From NCBI GenBank assembly GCA_900320865.1, contig ONTT01000005.1, positions 1 to 64,000 of the forward strand: DNA of 64,000 bases, read 5' to 3'. The notes under the pieces are model-generated. The model worked only from the letters and a program-made list of their open reading frames with translations. It searched no databases and had not been told where the DNA came from. This document shows, one piece after another, positions 17,836 to 27,557 of this stretch. Every line of letters begins with the position of its first letter. The first letter of the stretch is position 1. The position numbers and the translations under genes are program-made. The DNA comes from an uncultured Bacteroidales bacterium. Lineage in GTDB: Bacteria > Bacteroidota > Bacteroidia > Bacteroidales > Paludibacteraceae.

Positions 17836-17874
17836 TAGTTGTTCCACGTCGTATAGGCGTTAATTATATGGATT

Positions 17875-18399
17875 ATGAAAAAAGAACAGATAGAAGAGCA
17901 AGTAGAGAATCAAGAGCAGGAACTCCAAGAGCAAGTCGAGGAAACGCAAACCCCGACCACCGAAGAGTTAGAAGCACGAATTGCGGAATTGGAGGATAAG
18001 AACCTGCGTATGATGGCGGAGTTTGATAACTATCGTCGTCGTACCAATAAGGAGAAACTGGACTTGATGGCTACGGCCGGAGAGGGCATCTTTAAAGAGA
18101 TGTTACCTTTGATAGACGATTTTGAACGTGCTATTGAGGCTATGAATAAAACCGATGATATTGAGGCTGTGAGGGAAGGAATACGTCTGATTCAGCAGAA
18201 GTTTATATCTTTCCTGGACAAGCATGGTGTTCATGCCATTGAAACCGAAGGAGTCGATTTTAATACGGATGAGCATGAGGCGGTTACTACTTTTGCTGCA
18301 GGTGAGGAGCAGAAAGGGAAAGTAATTGACTGCACCCAGCGTGGCTATAAATTGGGAGATAAGGTCATTCGGTTTGCCAAAGTAGTCGTAGGAGAATAA
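17875..18399 (+). CDS. grpE: Nucleotide exchange factor GrpE
   Basis: GrpE promotes ADP release from DnaK in the Hsp70 chaperone cycle. The 174-aa protein has an acidic, Gln/Glu-rich N-terminal helix (coiled coil). MMAEFDNYRRRTNKEKLDLM and a C-terminal beta domain with GVDFNTDEHEAV and VIDCTQRGYKLGDKVIRFAKV follow. It precedes dnaJ by 27 nt. No HrcA/CIRCE element was seen upstream, and dnaK is not in the window. Confidence 0.96.
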   Translation: MKKEQIEEQVENQEQELQEQVEETQTPTTEELEARIAELEDKNLRMMAEFDNYRRRTNKEKLDLMATAGEGIFKEMLPLIDDFERAIEAMNKTDDIEAVREGIRLIQQKFISFLDKHGVHAIETEGVDFNTDEHEAVTTFAAGEEQKGKVIDCTQRGYKLGDKVIRFAKVVVGE

Positions 18400-18426
18400 T
18401 GCTAAACCTTAAAATGAAATAGTCTT

Positions 18427-19593
18427 ATGGCAGAGAAAAGAGATTACTATGAAGTGCTGGGTGTGGAGAAAACAGCCAGCGCAGAAGAAATAAAAAAGGC
18501 CTATCGCAAGAAAGCGATACAATACCACCCTGATAAAAACCCGGGCGATAAAGAGGCTGAGGAGAAATTCAAGGAGGCAGCTGAGGCATACGAAGTGCTT
18601 TCTGACCCGCAGAAACGTCAGCGTTATGATCAGTTTGGTATGGCTGGCATGCAAGGTGCAGGTGGATTCTCCGGAGGCGGAATGTCCATGGAAGATATCT
18701 TCTCGCATTTCGGTGATATCTTCGAGGGAGCCGGATTTGACTTCGGCGATATCGGAGAGATGTTTATGGGCGGTCGCGGCCGCAGTCGTGGTCCGCGTGT
18801 GCAGCGCGGTAGTGATATGCGCGTTAAAGTGCGTCTGACGCTTGAGGAGATTGCGAAAGGATGCGAGAAGAAAATAAAAGTGCGTAAACTCGTTGCTTGT
18901 GGCGATTGCCATGGAACAGGAAGCCAAGATGGAACTACCGAGACCTGTCCGACCTGTAAGGGTTCAGGACGAGTCATCCGCCAGCAGCGTGGCATCTTCG
19001 GTATGATGCAAGTGCAGGCAGATTGCGATACGTGCGGCGGAGAGGGACGTATCATCAAAAATAAATGTCCGAAATGCGGTGGCCAAGGAGTCGTTCGAGA
19101 TGAAGAGGTTATTACCATCACGATTCCAGCCGGAGTGGCCGGTGGTATGCAGTTGACCGTTCCGGGTAAAGGAAATGCAGCGCCGCATGGCGGTGTAGCC
19201 GGTGATTTGCTCGTGCTGATTGAGGAAGAAGAACACAAGGATTTCATTCGCCAAGAAAGCGATTTGGTATACAACTTACTGCTGGATATGCCTACGGCTG
19301 TATTAGGAGGACAGGTACAAATACCAACCCTTACAGGCGATGTGAAGATTACCGTCACGCCGGGTACGCAACCTGGTAAGGTATTGCGTATGCGAGGCAA
19401 AGGACTGCCGCGTATTGACCAGTATGGACGTAGTTACGGTACAGGCGATTTGCTAATCAATGTAGGGGTATATATCCCGGAGAAACTCAATAAAGAGGAA
19501 CGCAAACTGATCGAGCAACTGCAGGACAGTCCGAATATTGCTCCGGGCTCGGCGGATAAGAAGAACTTCTTCCGTAACCTGTTCGGCGTATAA
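18427..19593 (+). CDS. dnaJ: Chaperone DnaJ
   Basis: DnaJ stimulates the ATPase of DnaK. The 388-aa protein has the J-domain (residues 1-70) with YHPDKNPGD containing HPD, then a Gly/Phe-rich region. The zinc-finger domain has four CxxCxGxG-type repeats ([32 protein letters not shown]), and a C-terminal substrate-binding domain follows. It is the canonical type I form. Confidence 0.97.
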   Translation: MAEKRDYYEVLGVEKTASAEEIKKAYRKKAIQYHPDKNPGDKEAEEKFKEAAEAYEVLSDPQKRQRYDQFGMAGMQGAGGFSGGGMSMEDIFSHFGDIFEGAGFDFGDIGEMFMGGRGRSRGPRVQRGSDMRVKVRLTLEEIAKGCEKKIKVRKLVACGDCHGTGSQDGTTETCPTCKGSGRVIRQQRGIFGMMQVQADCDTCGGEGRIIKNKCPKCGGQGVVRDEEVITITIPAGVAGGMQLTVPGKGNAAPHGGVAGDLLVLIEEEEHKDFIRQESDLVYNLLLDMPTAVLGGQVQIPTLTGDVKITVTPGTQPGKVLRMRGKGLPRIDQYGRSYGTGDLLINVGVYIPEKLNKEERKLIEQLQDSPNIAPGSADKKNFFRNLFGV

Positions 19594-19605
19594 TTTAAAT
19601 TCAGA

Positions 19606-20910
19606 ATGCGCAATATGACAAAGCACATAGGATTCTGGCTCCTTATTTGGGGAGTGTTGGATTTGCTGTGTGCTTTGTTCTGTGAGATTCATGCTGATGA
19701 AGCGTATTATCGGCTCTACGGACAGTTCCTCGATTGGGGCTATTTTGATCACCCGCCAGTGGTGGGTTTGATGACTGCAATCAGTGGTGCTATGGTGCCT
19801 GAAACAAGTCTGATGCTCAAGAATTTGAGCGTTAGGCTTGTAACTGTTTTAATCCATATGGCCACGGTCTATGTGGTTTGGAAGACGATAGAAGAGAAAG
19901 TCCGTAATTCGCCCTTCTCCCTTTTCTGTTTCCTGCTTGTGGCCGCTTCGATCCCTATGTTCTGTGCATACGGATTCATGACAACACCCGATGCCCCGCT
20001 CCTGTTCTTCGCTGCTGTCTTTTACTACGCCTATCGTAAGTTTACAACCGATAGACAATGGTCGACAGCTATCCTTTTGGGACTCAGTATCGCAGGAATG
20101 CTGTATAGCAAATATATTGCGGTCCTTGTTATCGTCTTTGCGTTGTTAGGTAACTTACGCTTGCTCCGTGACGGTAAAGCATGGGCGGCTGTAGGTATCG
20201 CAATAGTGTTGATGCTGCCTCATCTATGGTGGCAGTACGCGAATCATTTCCCTTCATTCACCTATCATTTGGTATCTCGTGCCACATCCTATCAAGTGCT
20301 TTATTCGCTGGAGTATCTGCCTAATCAATGGGCGGTGTTTAATCCGCTGGTATGGGCATTAATGCTGTGGATAGGCGCGCGACAGATTTGTCACAGTGAT
20401 GCGTTCAAGCGTTCGCTGGGAATGACTATTTGGGGCTTCCAGGTGTTCTTTCTGATCATGACTTGCCGCGGACATGTGGAACCGCACTGGACGGTAGTAA
20501 CAGCCATCCCCGCCATCATCCTTCTTACGGAAGAGACGGAGATATGGAAACGAGGTATCAAAATAGCACTGGCTTGTTGTGTGGGATTGGTATTGGTGGC
20601 ACGTGTTGTCTTAATGCTTAATGTGCTGCCTGCACACACCGGCTTAGCGAATAAACAACCTTTCTACGAACAATTGCATGCTGAAGCACAAGGCCATCCT
20701 GTCGTGTTTGACGGATCTTTCCAGGCCCCCTCGCTCTATCGTTTCTACTATAATGACGAGGCCGTACTCGTCCGTAATCTATATGACCGCTACACCCAGT
20801 TTGATCTATGGCATTTAGAACGCGAGTTGTTAGGGAAACCGGCCTGTGTACGCCGCAAAGGACAGGTATATATCACAGAATCTTTAAATGAGGAGGACTT
20901 GAGTGAATAG
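19606..20910 (+). CDS. GT39-like membrane glycosyltransferase (PMT_2 family)
   Basis: This 434-aa polytopic protein has the GT39/ArnT-like N-terminal signature HADEAYYRLYGQFLDWGYFDHPPVVGL with the catalytic-type acidic pair. It also has YGFMTTPDAPLLFFAAVFYYA and GHVEPHWTV in a later loop. Such enzymes transfer a sugar from a polyprenyl-phosphate donor to a protein or lipid on the outer face of the inner membrane. At 434 aa it is rather short. An ATG at 19615 is an alternative start. The next gene, GtrA-like, overlaps by eight bases, which supports a polyprenyl-phosphate-sugar function. Confidence 0.8.
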   Translation: MRNMTKHIGFWLLIWGVLDLLCALFCEIHADEAYYRLYGQFLDWGYFDHPPVVGLMTAISGAMVPETSLMLKNLSVRLVTVLIHMATVYVVWKTIEEKVRNSPFSLFCFLLVAASIPMFCAYGFMTTPDAPLLFFAAVFYYAYRKFTTDRQWSTAILLGLSIAGMLYSKYIAVLVIVFALLGNLRLLRDGKAWAAVGIAIVLMLPHLWWQYANHFPSFTYHLVSRATSYQVLYSLEYLPNQWAVFNPLVWALMLWIGARQICHSDAFKRSLGMTIWGFQVFFLIMTCRGHVEPHWTVVTAIPAIILLTEETEIWKRGIKIALACCVGLVLVARVVLMLNVLPAHTGLANKQPFYEQLHAEAQGHPVVFDGSFQAPSLYRFYYNDEAVLVRNLYDRYTQFDLWHLERELLGKPACVRRKGQVYITESLNEEDLSE

Positions 20911-21298
20911 CAGTTGGCTGACCATATTACTTCGGTTTATCCGATTCGGCATTGTCGGCGCCAGTGGGATGGTGGTCGATTTCGGCGTGACATGGCTCTG
21001 CAAAGAGAAACTGCACTGGAACAAATACATCAGTAATTCCCTAGGTTTCATTCTTGCGGCCACTAATAACTATATCTGGAATCGTCTCTGGACTTTCCAG
21101 AGCACAAGCGATGCCGTAGCTCGGGAGTATACGTTATTCTTTATCATCGCCCTCATCGGCTTGGGACTGAATAACGGTATTATCTATCTCTTGCACGAGC
21201 GCTTGCATCTCAATTTCTATCTCAGTAAACTCATCGCCATCGGATGTGTAACGATTTGGAATTTTGTTATGAATTATGTCTTTACCTTCCGTGCGTAA
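20903..21298 (+). CDS. GtrA family membrane protein
   Basis: GtrA proteins are small four-helix membrane proteins thought to flip polyprenyl-phosphate-linked sugars. The 131-aa product has four hydrophobic segments and the typical RFGIVGASGMVVDFGVTWL, FILAATNNYIWNRLWTF and a final WNFVMNYVFTFR. The start is a GTG overlapping the previous gene. The stop lies inside the next gene's start region. Confidence 0.88.
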   Translation: MNSSWLTILLRFIRFGIVGASGMVVDFGVTWLCKEKLHWNKYISNSLGFILAATNNYIWNRLWTFQSTSDAVAREYTLFFIIALIGLGLNNGIIYLLHERLHLNFYLSKLIAIGCVTIWNFVMNYVFTFRA

Positions 21299-22115
21299 AT
21301 ATGGTCTTATCGGCTTGATGCTCCTATGCTCAGGTCTCGTTTTCGGTTTCACACCCACCGGTGTGGCACCTGCTTTCTTCGGGCCGAATGCCTTGCCTGT
21401 TCCGGATATGTCGGATGGTTGTGCGCAAAGCGAACTGAAGGTCGAACTGGCTGCAGACGCTTATTTTGGTTATGACGGCAGTCGCACGGCAGATATTTTT
21501 GCACATGCGAGAGTGCCCCTCTTTACGCGATGGGCAAACATAAGCGTTTGGATGCCGGTATATGAATGGTACGACCAATATGACGGCAAAGGAAGCGGAG
21601 CCGGTGATGTATATATCGCGACGGAGATACAAGTGCTGCATAATGAGTGGTTCAAAATAGAAAAAGCGAAGTATATCCCGCAAATGGCCCTGCGTGCAGG
21701 AATGAAGACGGCCAGTGGAGGCCAGTTCGAACGACGCAGACATTTTGACAGTCCGGGGTATTTCTTCGATCTGTCTATCGGCCAGACGATTCCGATGGGT
21801 GCTGTATCCCTTCGCTTGGCGGGGTCTGTCGGATTCCTATGCTGGCAAACAGATAAGGCTCGGCAAAACGATGCCGTGATGTATGGCCTACAAGCCCGAT
21901 TACGGCACGAATATTTCTCCTTACAGACCACCTGGGGCGGTTACAAAGGATGGGAGAAACAAGGCGATGCACCGATGAGCTTGAAGATTAAAGCAGCCGG
22001 ACATATTCACGGATTTGAACCCTTTGTGCAATATCAATGGGGAATTCAGGACTATCCCTTCCATCAGGTTCGTATAGGTTTGGCGTATAATGTGGATATA
22101 CTGCGTAAGAAATAG
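21276..22115 (+). CDS. Unrecognised outer-membrane beta-barrel-like protein
   Basis: This 279-aa protein has a signal-like hydrophobic stretch (about residues 8-25), then short amphipathic strands rich in aromatic residues (WANISVWMPVYEWYDQY, YFDSPGYFFDL-like, HEYFSLQTTWGGYKGW) and a final strand VRIGLAYNVDIL. This suggests a beta-barrel. I recognise no named family. It overlaps the GtrA gene by 23 bases and is followed by a second barrel-like protein, so both probably act in the same surface-glycan locus. Confidence 0.6.
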   Translation: MSLPSVRKYGLIGLMLLCSGLVFGFTPTGVAPAFFGPNALPVPDMSDGCAQSELKVELAADAYFGYDGSRTADIFAHARVPLFTRWANISVWMPVYEWYDQYDGKGSGAGDVYIATEIQVLHNEWFKIEKAKYIPQMALRAGMKTASGGQFERRRHFDSPGYFFDLSIGQTIPMGAVSLRLAGSVGFLCWQTDKARQNDAVMYGLQARLRHEYFSLQTTWGGYKGWEKQGDAPMSLKIKAAGHIHGFEPFVQYQWGIQDYPFHQVRIGLAYNVDILRKK

Positions 22116-22120
22116 ATGGT

Positions 22121-23311
22121 ATGATGAAACGTTTCTCACTACTTTTTGTAATATTCCCGTTGTGCACGCTTGCAGCGAACGCAGATAGTATCGAGGCCCA
22201 GGGTTTCTGGACGCGATATTCCAAGACTCCCCGATATATTTCGGTTGATAGCACGATGGCTGCCAAGCAGCAGGCACGTGCACAGCGACCGGTGCAATTC
22301 CTCTATGATGTGGATTTTACGACCTATTTCGATAATCGCGAATACCATGCTCCTTACCAGATTCCGCAAACCATATTCAATTTCCGCCTCTCGCCGGAGG
22401 TGGGCGTACGGTTGTTGGATCGCGCCGGAGGAGTGCATGACTTGGTGGCAGGTGTCAGTTATACCCAACGCTTAGGAGGTAACTGGCGGGATGTGCAGTT
22501 TGATCCGATTGCTTATTATCAATTCCGTTATCGTGGTTTCTCGGTGGCTTTGGGTGCTATCCCATATACGAAACGAATTAGCCCTATGCCCGATTGGTTA
22601 CTGTATGATTCCATCGCCTATATGCATCCGAACATCCAGGGTGCCTATATGAGTTATCATGACGAACGGGGTTTTGTGGAGTTGATGTGCGACTGGCGAG
22701 GCGCCCAGACAGATATTCGCCGCGAAATGTTCCGTGTGATGCTGAACGGTCAATACCAATATAAATGGCTGCAAGTAGGAGGTCTCGCCCACTTGAATCA
22801 TAAAGCAGGCTTTGCCAAGACGTATGAACCGGTGATGGATGATATCAATGCGAATGCGTTTGTCGGGACTGATTTGACACGTTATACTCCCTTGGATAGT
22901 CTGGCTATTCGCGTAGGGTATATCTTTGGCTGGCAGCGTGACCGGGCGACGAATGATAATTTCTATAACCACGGAGCTCTCATCGAAGTGTATGCTAACT
23001 GGTGGTTCTTGGGCGTGAAGAATACACTCTATGTGGGGGATAACTTACAGCCTTTGCGACCCAGAAATGCATACGTGTGCCTCGGCGATCCGTTCTATCA
23101 GTCGCGCTTGTATAACCGCGCGGATCTGTTTATCTATCTCTATCGCAGCGAGTTCGTCGACTGCTATTTCTCCTGGAATATGCACTACGACACCTATCGC
23201 TTGCAACATCAGCAACAGGTCATCGTCCGTTTTGAGTTAGAACCGCTGATGCGTTCGCTCGCGCAGCCTACTGCCAAACAAACCTATATGAGAGCGCTAT
23301 TTGACAAATGA
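22121..23311 (+). CDS. Unrecognised outer-membrane beta-barrel-like protein
   Basis: This 396-aa protein has a signal peptide (MMKRFSLLFVIFPLCTLAANA). Many alternating strands follow, such as FSVALGAIPYTKRI, KWLQVGGLAHLNHK and LAIRVGYIFGWQRDR, with abundant Tyr and Trp, as in outer-membrane barrels. LFYQSRLYNRADLFIYLYR-like text near the end resembles Wzi/porin-like barrels only vaguely. I do not recognise the family. It starts five bases after the previous barrel gene and ends just before an O-antigen ligase. Confidence 0.6.
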   Translation: MMKRFSLLFVIFPLCTLAANADSIEAQGFWTRYSKTPRYISVDSTMAAKQQARAQRPVQFLYDVDFTTYFDNREYHAPYQIPQTIFNFRLSPEVGVRLLDRAGGVHDLVAGVSYTQRLGGNWRDVQFDPIAYYQFRYRGFSVALGAIPYTKRISPMPDWLLYDSIAYMHPNIQGAYMSYHDERGFVELMCDWRGAQTDIRREMFRVMLNGQYQYKWLQVGGLAHLNHKAGFAKTYEPVMDDINANAFVGTDLTRYTPLDSLAIRVGYIFGWQRDRATNDNFYNHGALIEVYANWWFLGVKNTLYVGDNLQPLRPRNAYVCLGDPFYQSRLYNRADLFIYLYRSEFVDCYFSWNMHYDTYRLQHQQQVIVRFELEPLMRSLAQPTAKQTYMRALFDK

Positions 23312-23330
23312 TATCCAATGAATTTGAGGT

Positions 23331-24590
23331 ATGAAGAAAGTTCAGAATATAATATCCTATTTACCCTTTGTGGTTGTCCTGCTTTTGATGGCTTCCCTAC
23401 CATTCCCTTATGGTCCCTTTCAGCGTATTGTATCCTATCTGATTGCCATCGTCTATCCATTGGATTATATAATCAACAAGCGATGGGAAGGGTGGAAGTG
23501 GTCATCACGTAAGTGGATATATGTGGTATTTATCGCTTTCTTCGCCTTGGTGCCTATATCGCAACTCTTTGATCCGATCAGGACTCCCTTATATAGTTTT
23601 ACTCTGGAGCACTATGCGCCGTTTCTGATTATTGGCTTGTGTGGCATGTTCGGTATGACTGATAAGATCCGGTTGGATTATATAGCATGGGCGATGTTGG
23701 CTGTGAGTTGCGGAATTGTGCTTTATTTGATTGGTCGAGTAGGATTTGCCATCGATGGTTTATACAATTGGGCAGTAGCATTCAATACCTATCGTTGGGG
23801 CGAAGTAAACAGCCACATGGTCGTGAATCTCTATTTCAATCTCTCTCTTATTATGGGTGCGATGATATTGCTAGAGAGCCAATATAAATGGTCGGTAAAG
23901 GCTGCAACTGGCTTCTTAATGGTCTTCCCTATTTTCGCTTTGTCTATCTCGGAAGGGCGTACAGGATTACTGACGTTTTTGGTTTCTACGCTGATATTAA
24001 CCATCTATTATCTATTTACCCGTCGACGCTGGTGGATGATGACCATCATTACCTTCATAATAGCCGGTGTGGGAGTAATGGTTGGTACAAGCTCCCAATG
24101 GAAAGAGAAACCGGTTGCCGATAATCCGAGGATGTCGATATGGCGCGTGGAGTCACAAATGATACGAGAGAGACCCATCACAGGTTATGGTATCTGTTCG
24201 GCAAGGGAAGAGTTAATCTCACGCGGTTTGGCGGATGAGCAATTTAAAGATAGATACGCTTGCGAGATAGAGGGCGATCCACAATATCGCAAAAACGGAG
24301 TGGTGACTTACGAAAAGATGCACCCGCATAATGTCTTCTTAGAGAGTTGGGCTCAGTTCGGCATCATAGGCGTCTTGCTATTTATCGCATGCCTGATACT
24401 GCCATTCTGTATGAAGTTGGGAGAGTTGCAATTATATCTCGATCTGGCGGTGGTGGCCTTTTCTATTCAGGCCTGTTTTGAAAGTCTTGGAACGCATCTG
24501 CTTCCGCTCTGCTTATGCCTTCCTGTGTTGGTCTTCCATTATGCGCGAGAGTCTTCTGCATCCGCACGCCGAATGCCAAAAGGCGTGTAG
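23331..24590 (+). CDS. O-antigen ligase family membrane protein
   Basis: This 419-aa polytopic protein matches the O-antigen ligase/polymerase (Wzy_C/WaaL) fold. It has about ten membrane helices and a long periplasmic loop with RMSIWRVESQMIRERPITGYGI, then MHPHNVFLESWAQFGIIGVL, the conserved H-N-x-x-L/F region. It would join glycan from undecaprenyl pyrophosphate to a lipid A-core or protein acceptor in the periplasm. Its 3' end overlaps a convergent glycosyltransferase gene by 52 bases. Confidence 0.85.
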   Translation: MKKVQNIISYLPFVVVLLLMASLPFPYGPFQRIVSYLIAIVYPLDYIINKRWEGWKWSSRKWIYVVFIAFFALVPISQLFDPIRTPLYSFTLEHYAPFLIIGLCGMFGMTDKIRLDYIAWAMLAVSCGIVLYLIGRVGFAIDGLYNWAVAFNTYRWGEVNSHMVVNLYFNLSLIMGAMILLESQYKWSVKAATGFLMVFPIFALSISEGRTGLLTFLVSTLILTIYYLFTRRRWWMMTIITFIIAGVGVMVGTSSQWKEKPVADNPRMSIWRVESQMIRERPITGYGICSAREELISRGLADEQFKDRYACEIEGDPQYRKNGVVTYEKMHPHNVFLESWAQFGIIGVLLFIACLILPFCMKLGELQLYLDLAVVAFSIQACFESLGTHLLPLCLCLPVLVFHYARESSASARRMPKGV

Positions 24591-25381
24591 GTGACATTAT
24601 TAACCGTGTTCTCCTGGAGCAAAGCCTTATTCGGCGCATAATCCGTATTAAAATGTTGGTGGTAACAGTGGAACTGCACCAACTGACATTTGCGCGAATA
24701 CGCAAAGATTCCTTTTCGCGCCAACCTGAACTCCAGATCGATATCTTCGCCGTAACCCGGATATTGAAAGCGCTCGTCAAAACCGTTCACATCCATCAGG
24801 TCTGCTTTGTACATTGAGAAATTGCAACCTAAGATATACCGTTTGCGTTCGTGAAGGAAGAGTCGTCTCATCCACTTGGGCAAACGGATCATTTGTTCCA
24901 TCTGCGTTTTATGCGGACCAAAGAGTGTCTCTGCGAGTAGTTGAAAGAAGAGTCGCCAGCCGAAACTATGAGGAGTGAGAGGTTCCGATAAGAGTCGTTC
25001 GGTCGTTTTAGGGGTCAACAAAACCCGTCTGCCGGTAACCACTTCGCCCTGTTTGCGAGAAGCATAATGTTCCTCCAGAAAGTGGCGCTCCAATAGGCAG
25101 TCTCCGTCAATAAACACGAGGTACTCACTTTTCGCAGCCATCACGGCTTTGTTGAGGATAGCATTCTTTCGCCATCCCTTATCCTCGTGCCAAACGTGCC
25201 GGATGGGGAAGGGGTACGAGTGCGCAGCGTGCTCGATGAAAGCAGCAGCCTGCGGACCACTTCCGTCGTCTGCGATAACGACTTCAACGTCCTGCATTGT
25301 CTGAAGTGCTATACTCTCCAGCACTTTCTGCAGGAGCTCCGTCTTGTTGTAAAATGATATGATCAAACTTATTTTCGGCAT
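24539..25381 (-). CDS. Glycosyltransferase family 2 with galactosyltransferase-like C-terminal region
   Basis: This 280-aa protein begins MPKISLIISFYNKTELLQKV, has VVIADDGSGPQ and the FIDGDCLLERHF metal-binding DxD-type motif. GFDERFQYPGYGEDIDLEFRL follows, as in the galactosyltransferase C-terminal family. It is a cytoplasmic glycosyltransferase of unknown specificity. It resembles its upstream neighbour at 25369-26160 in layout, so the two are probable paralogues. Coding regions overlap by 13 bases. Confidence 0.85.
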   Translation of the reverse strand: MPKISLIISFYNKTELLQKVLESIALQTMQDVEVVIADDGSGPQAAAFIEHAAHSYPFPIRHVWHEDKGWRKNAILNKAVMAAKSEYLVFIDGDCLLERHFLEEHYASRKQGEVVTGRRVLLTPKTTERLLSEPLTPHSFGWRLFFQLLAETLFGPHKTQMEQMIRLPKWMRRLFLHERKRYILGCNFSMYKADLMDVNGFDERFQYPGYGEDIDLEFRLARKGIFAYSRKCQLVQFHCYHQHFNTDYAPNKALLQENTVNNVTYTPFGIRRADAEDSRA

Positions 25382-26160
25382 ATATATTGGTTTATTCCTT
25401 CGCAGCAGACGATGGCATTCTTCGCCTGCTGCTCACGGCAGTAACTCATGTTAACTGCTTGCGCTTCTTTGTCCCAGTTCTCCTTGTGATACAAGTGATA
25501 CTGAACGGCTAAGTTTCTGAGCGAAATAATCTTCGCACCATGAGCGATCATACGCCATTCGATATCGTAGTCTTCGCCGGTAGCCGGCAGTTGGTAGTGT
25601 TCGTCAAAGCCGTTAATTGCGATCAAGTCCGCGCGGGACATGGACATATTACTTCCCACCAGATGCTTCACTCTTCTCCGCAGCCACTGAGCCGCTGTGC
25701 AATAAAAAGCTTCCTCTACGTACCGGCATCCCCTGCGGGCAAAGAGGTAAGGAAACAGGCATAAGTCCTCGCCTCGCATACATCGCTCGCTCAGTTCCGG
25801 ATTCAGTTTGACGCGTTTTCCGGCTAATAGCACGCCTCTTTGTTGGTAGCGTACATGCCATTCAATGAACCGCGGATGTAACACGCAGTCGCCGTCAATG
25901 AAGATCAGCCAGTCATTCTTGGCTGCAGCGACAGCTCTGTTTAATGCCCGTTCTTTGCGCCAGCCTTCATCCGCTTGTGTCAGGTGCTGCATCGGCCAAC
26001 GCCAAGCGTATGAAGCTACGAACGCTGCCATTCCTGCGTCTTCACCGTCTTCCGAGATGATCACCTCGAAGTCTTGTTCGGTCTGCTGCTCCAAACTATG
26101 CAAAACAGCATCCAACGCTGCGGTGTTCTTATAAACCGATATGATCAAACTGGCTTTCAT
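25369..26160 (-). CDS. Glycosyltransferase family 2
   Basis: This 263-aa GT2 has MKASLIISVYKNTAALDAVL, FEVIISEDGEDAGM, WLIFIDGDCVLHPRF (DxD) and NGFDEHYQLPATGEDYDIEW. The layout is the same as in the gene at 24539-25381. It overlaps the GT2-kinase fusion by four bases (ATGA), so all four glycosyltransferases form one leftward operon. The sugar transferred is unknown. Confidence 0.85.
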   Translation of the reverse strand: MKASLIISVYKNTAALDAVLHSLEQQTEQDFEVIISEDGEDAGMAAFVASYAWRWPMQHLTQADEGWRKERALNRAVAAAKNDWLIFIDGDCVLHPRFIEWHVRYQQRGVLLAGKRVKLNPELSERCMRGEDLCLFPYLFARRGCRYVEEAFYCTAAQWLRRRVKHLVGSNMSMSRADLIAINGFDEHYQLPATGEDYDIEWRMIAHGAKIISLRNLAVQYHLYHKENWDKEAQAVNMSYCREQQAKNAIVCCEGINQYICRK

Positions 26161-27557
26161 AGATTTGTTATTCCTTGTCGGATATGTTTATACCATCGAT
26201 GGGAGAGGATGTACTCTGTGTCTTTCTCTGCGTCTTCGCCCATCGTTTCTGCGTATGCAGTTGCTATGATGCGCAGCGCCTCGCGGTCGATATTCAACCG
26301 CTCAAAATTGCGTAATCGCTGTGTCAGGCTCAGCGACTGGCAGAAACGGATGCGGTTCAAATCGATCACTTCCACGCGGCTTCCGTTCTCATTAAAAAGG
26401 ATGTTCCCTCCCGAATAATCGCGATGTAAGATTCCGCGTTGGTGTAGTGTGGCAGTGAATCGACCGATAGCTTGCAGGATCGTTGTCCTGTTCGGATACT
26501 CCGGTGCACCGATGAGCTCGTTGAAGGTGTGATGACATCCCGATTCCTGACAGGCATACCAACTCTCTTGGAGCACTCCGCAAACCCGTTCTTCACGATA
26601 AGCAATGGGTTGCGGCGTCAGGTCCGTCATACGCCGGGCGTATTCATAACTCCGTCGGGCCTTGCTCTTACCGAACAGGCTGTACCAAAGACCGCGTAAC
26701 AGCCCCGGCTTGGCAAACGCTTTTACTACTACTCCGTCTATCTGACGCAGAGTGTTCCGCCGGGCAAAGATCACTTCTCCTGCTCTCCATTTACTGAAAT
26801 CACCTACTTGCTTCACAGAACGGAAACGGTTCAGGAACTTACTCCATGAGCGATGGTAATGAAGTGGTCCGCCTAAATAGCGCTCCAGGTATTCCGGATG
26901 GCGTCGGTTAATCGCATCTACGATAACTCGTTTCTGCTGCTTGGCGTTCGTACGCCGCGAATGAGGTAACACACGATAGTAGAGACCTGTCTCCTCCAAC
27001 CGGACATAACGACCGCCCAGTTCCATCAGACTCAACCAGAAATCCCAGTCTTCGCGGTAAATCTCTTCTTCGCAGAAACCGCCTACACGTTTCCAGTCCG
27101 ACTTGCGGAAAAGCGATGTGATAGGAATCATGTTCTTCCGTGCCAACAACTCCGGACGATATTCCGGAAGCCTCCATTCTCCTTCTTTGGTTCCGAAATA
27201 ACAGGCGCGACATCCGACGATACGTACGTCCTCCTGCATCGCTTCTACCGCCTTCTCAATATAGTTCGGACTGATCTTGTCATCGGCATCCACCGGTAAA
27301 ATCAACTCGCCTTTCGCCTCACGGATAGCATGATTACGAGCGGAAGAGACACCTGCGTTCGCTTGATGAATCACGCGCACTTCAGCGTGCAGGGCTGCAA
27401 ACGCCTTGCTCTCCGCCAGACTCGTGTCGCTGCTGCCGTCGTCCATCACAATTACCTCCAACGGCCGATACGTGGAAGCCACAATACTCTCCAAGGCTTC
27501 ACCGATATACGGCGCAGCATTGTAAAGCGGCACTATGACAGATACCAGCGGTTTCAT
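26157..27557 (-). CDS. Glycosyltransferase family 2 fused to a lipopolysaccharide (Kdo/WaaP-type) kinase
   Basis: Residues 1 to about 215 are a GT2 domain: MKPLVSVIVPLYNAAPYIGEA, VIVMDDGSSD, ILPVDADDKISPNYIE and YREDWDFWLSL. Residues about 235-466 look like a WaaP/InaA-type protein-kinase fold. This part has a VVVKAF lysine, the catalytic loop GILHRDYSGGNILFNENG and the metal site VIDLNRIRF. The frame is continuous across the junction. One protein could thus add a sugar and phosphorylate the glycan. The start overlaps the next GT2 by four bases. Confidence 0.85.
   Translation of the reverse strand: MKPLVSVIVPLYNAAPYIGEALESIVASTYRPLEVIVMDDGSSDTSLAESKAFAALHAEVRVIHQANAGVSSARNHAIREAKGELILPVDADDKISPNYIEKAVEAMQEDVRIVGCRACYFGTKEGEWRLPEYRPELLARKNMIPITSLFRKSDWKRVGGFCEEEIYREDWDFWLSLMELGGRYVRLEETGLYYRVLPHSRRTNAKQQKRVIVDAINRRHPEYLERYLGGPLHYHRSWSKFLNRFRSVKQVGDFSKWRAGEVIFARRNTLRQIDGVVVKAFAKPGLLRGLWYSLFGKSKARRSYEYARRMTDLTPQPIAYREERVCGVLQESWYACQESGCHHTFNELIGAPEYPNRTTILQAIGRFTATLHQRGILHRDYSGGNILFNENGSRVEVIDLNRIRFCQSLSLTQRLRNFERLNIDREALRIIATAYAETMGEDAEKDTEYILSHRWYKHIRQGITNL

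Noticed and set aside
17840..17848. TGTTCCACG, half of a parS-like site
   Set aside because: The second half (TCGTATA) does not match the palindrome TGTTNCACGTGNAACA. No full parS was seen in the window.
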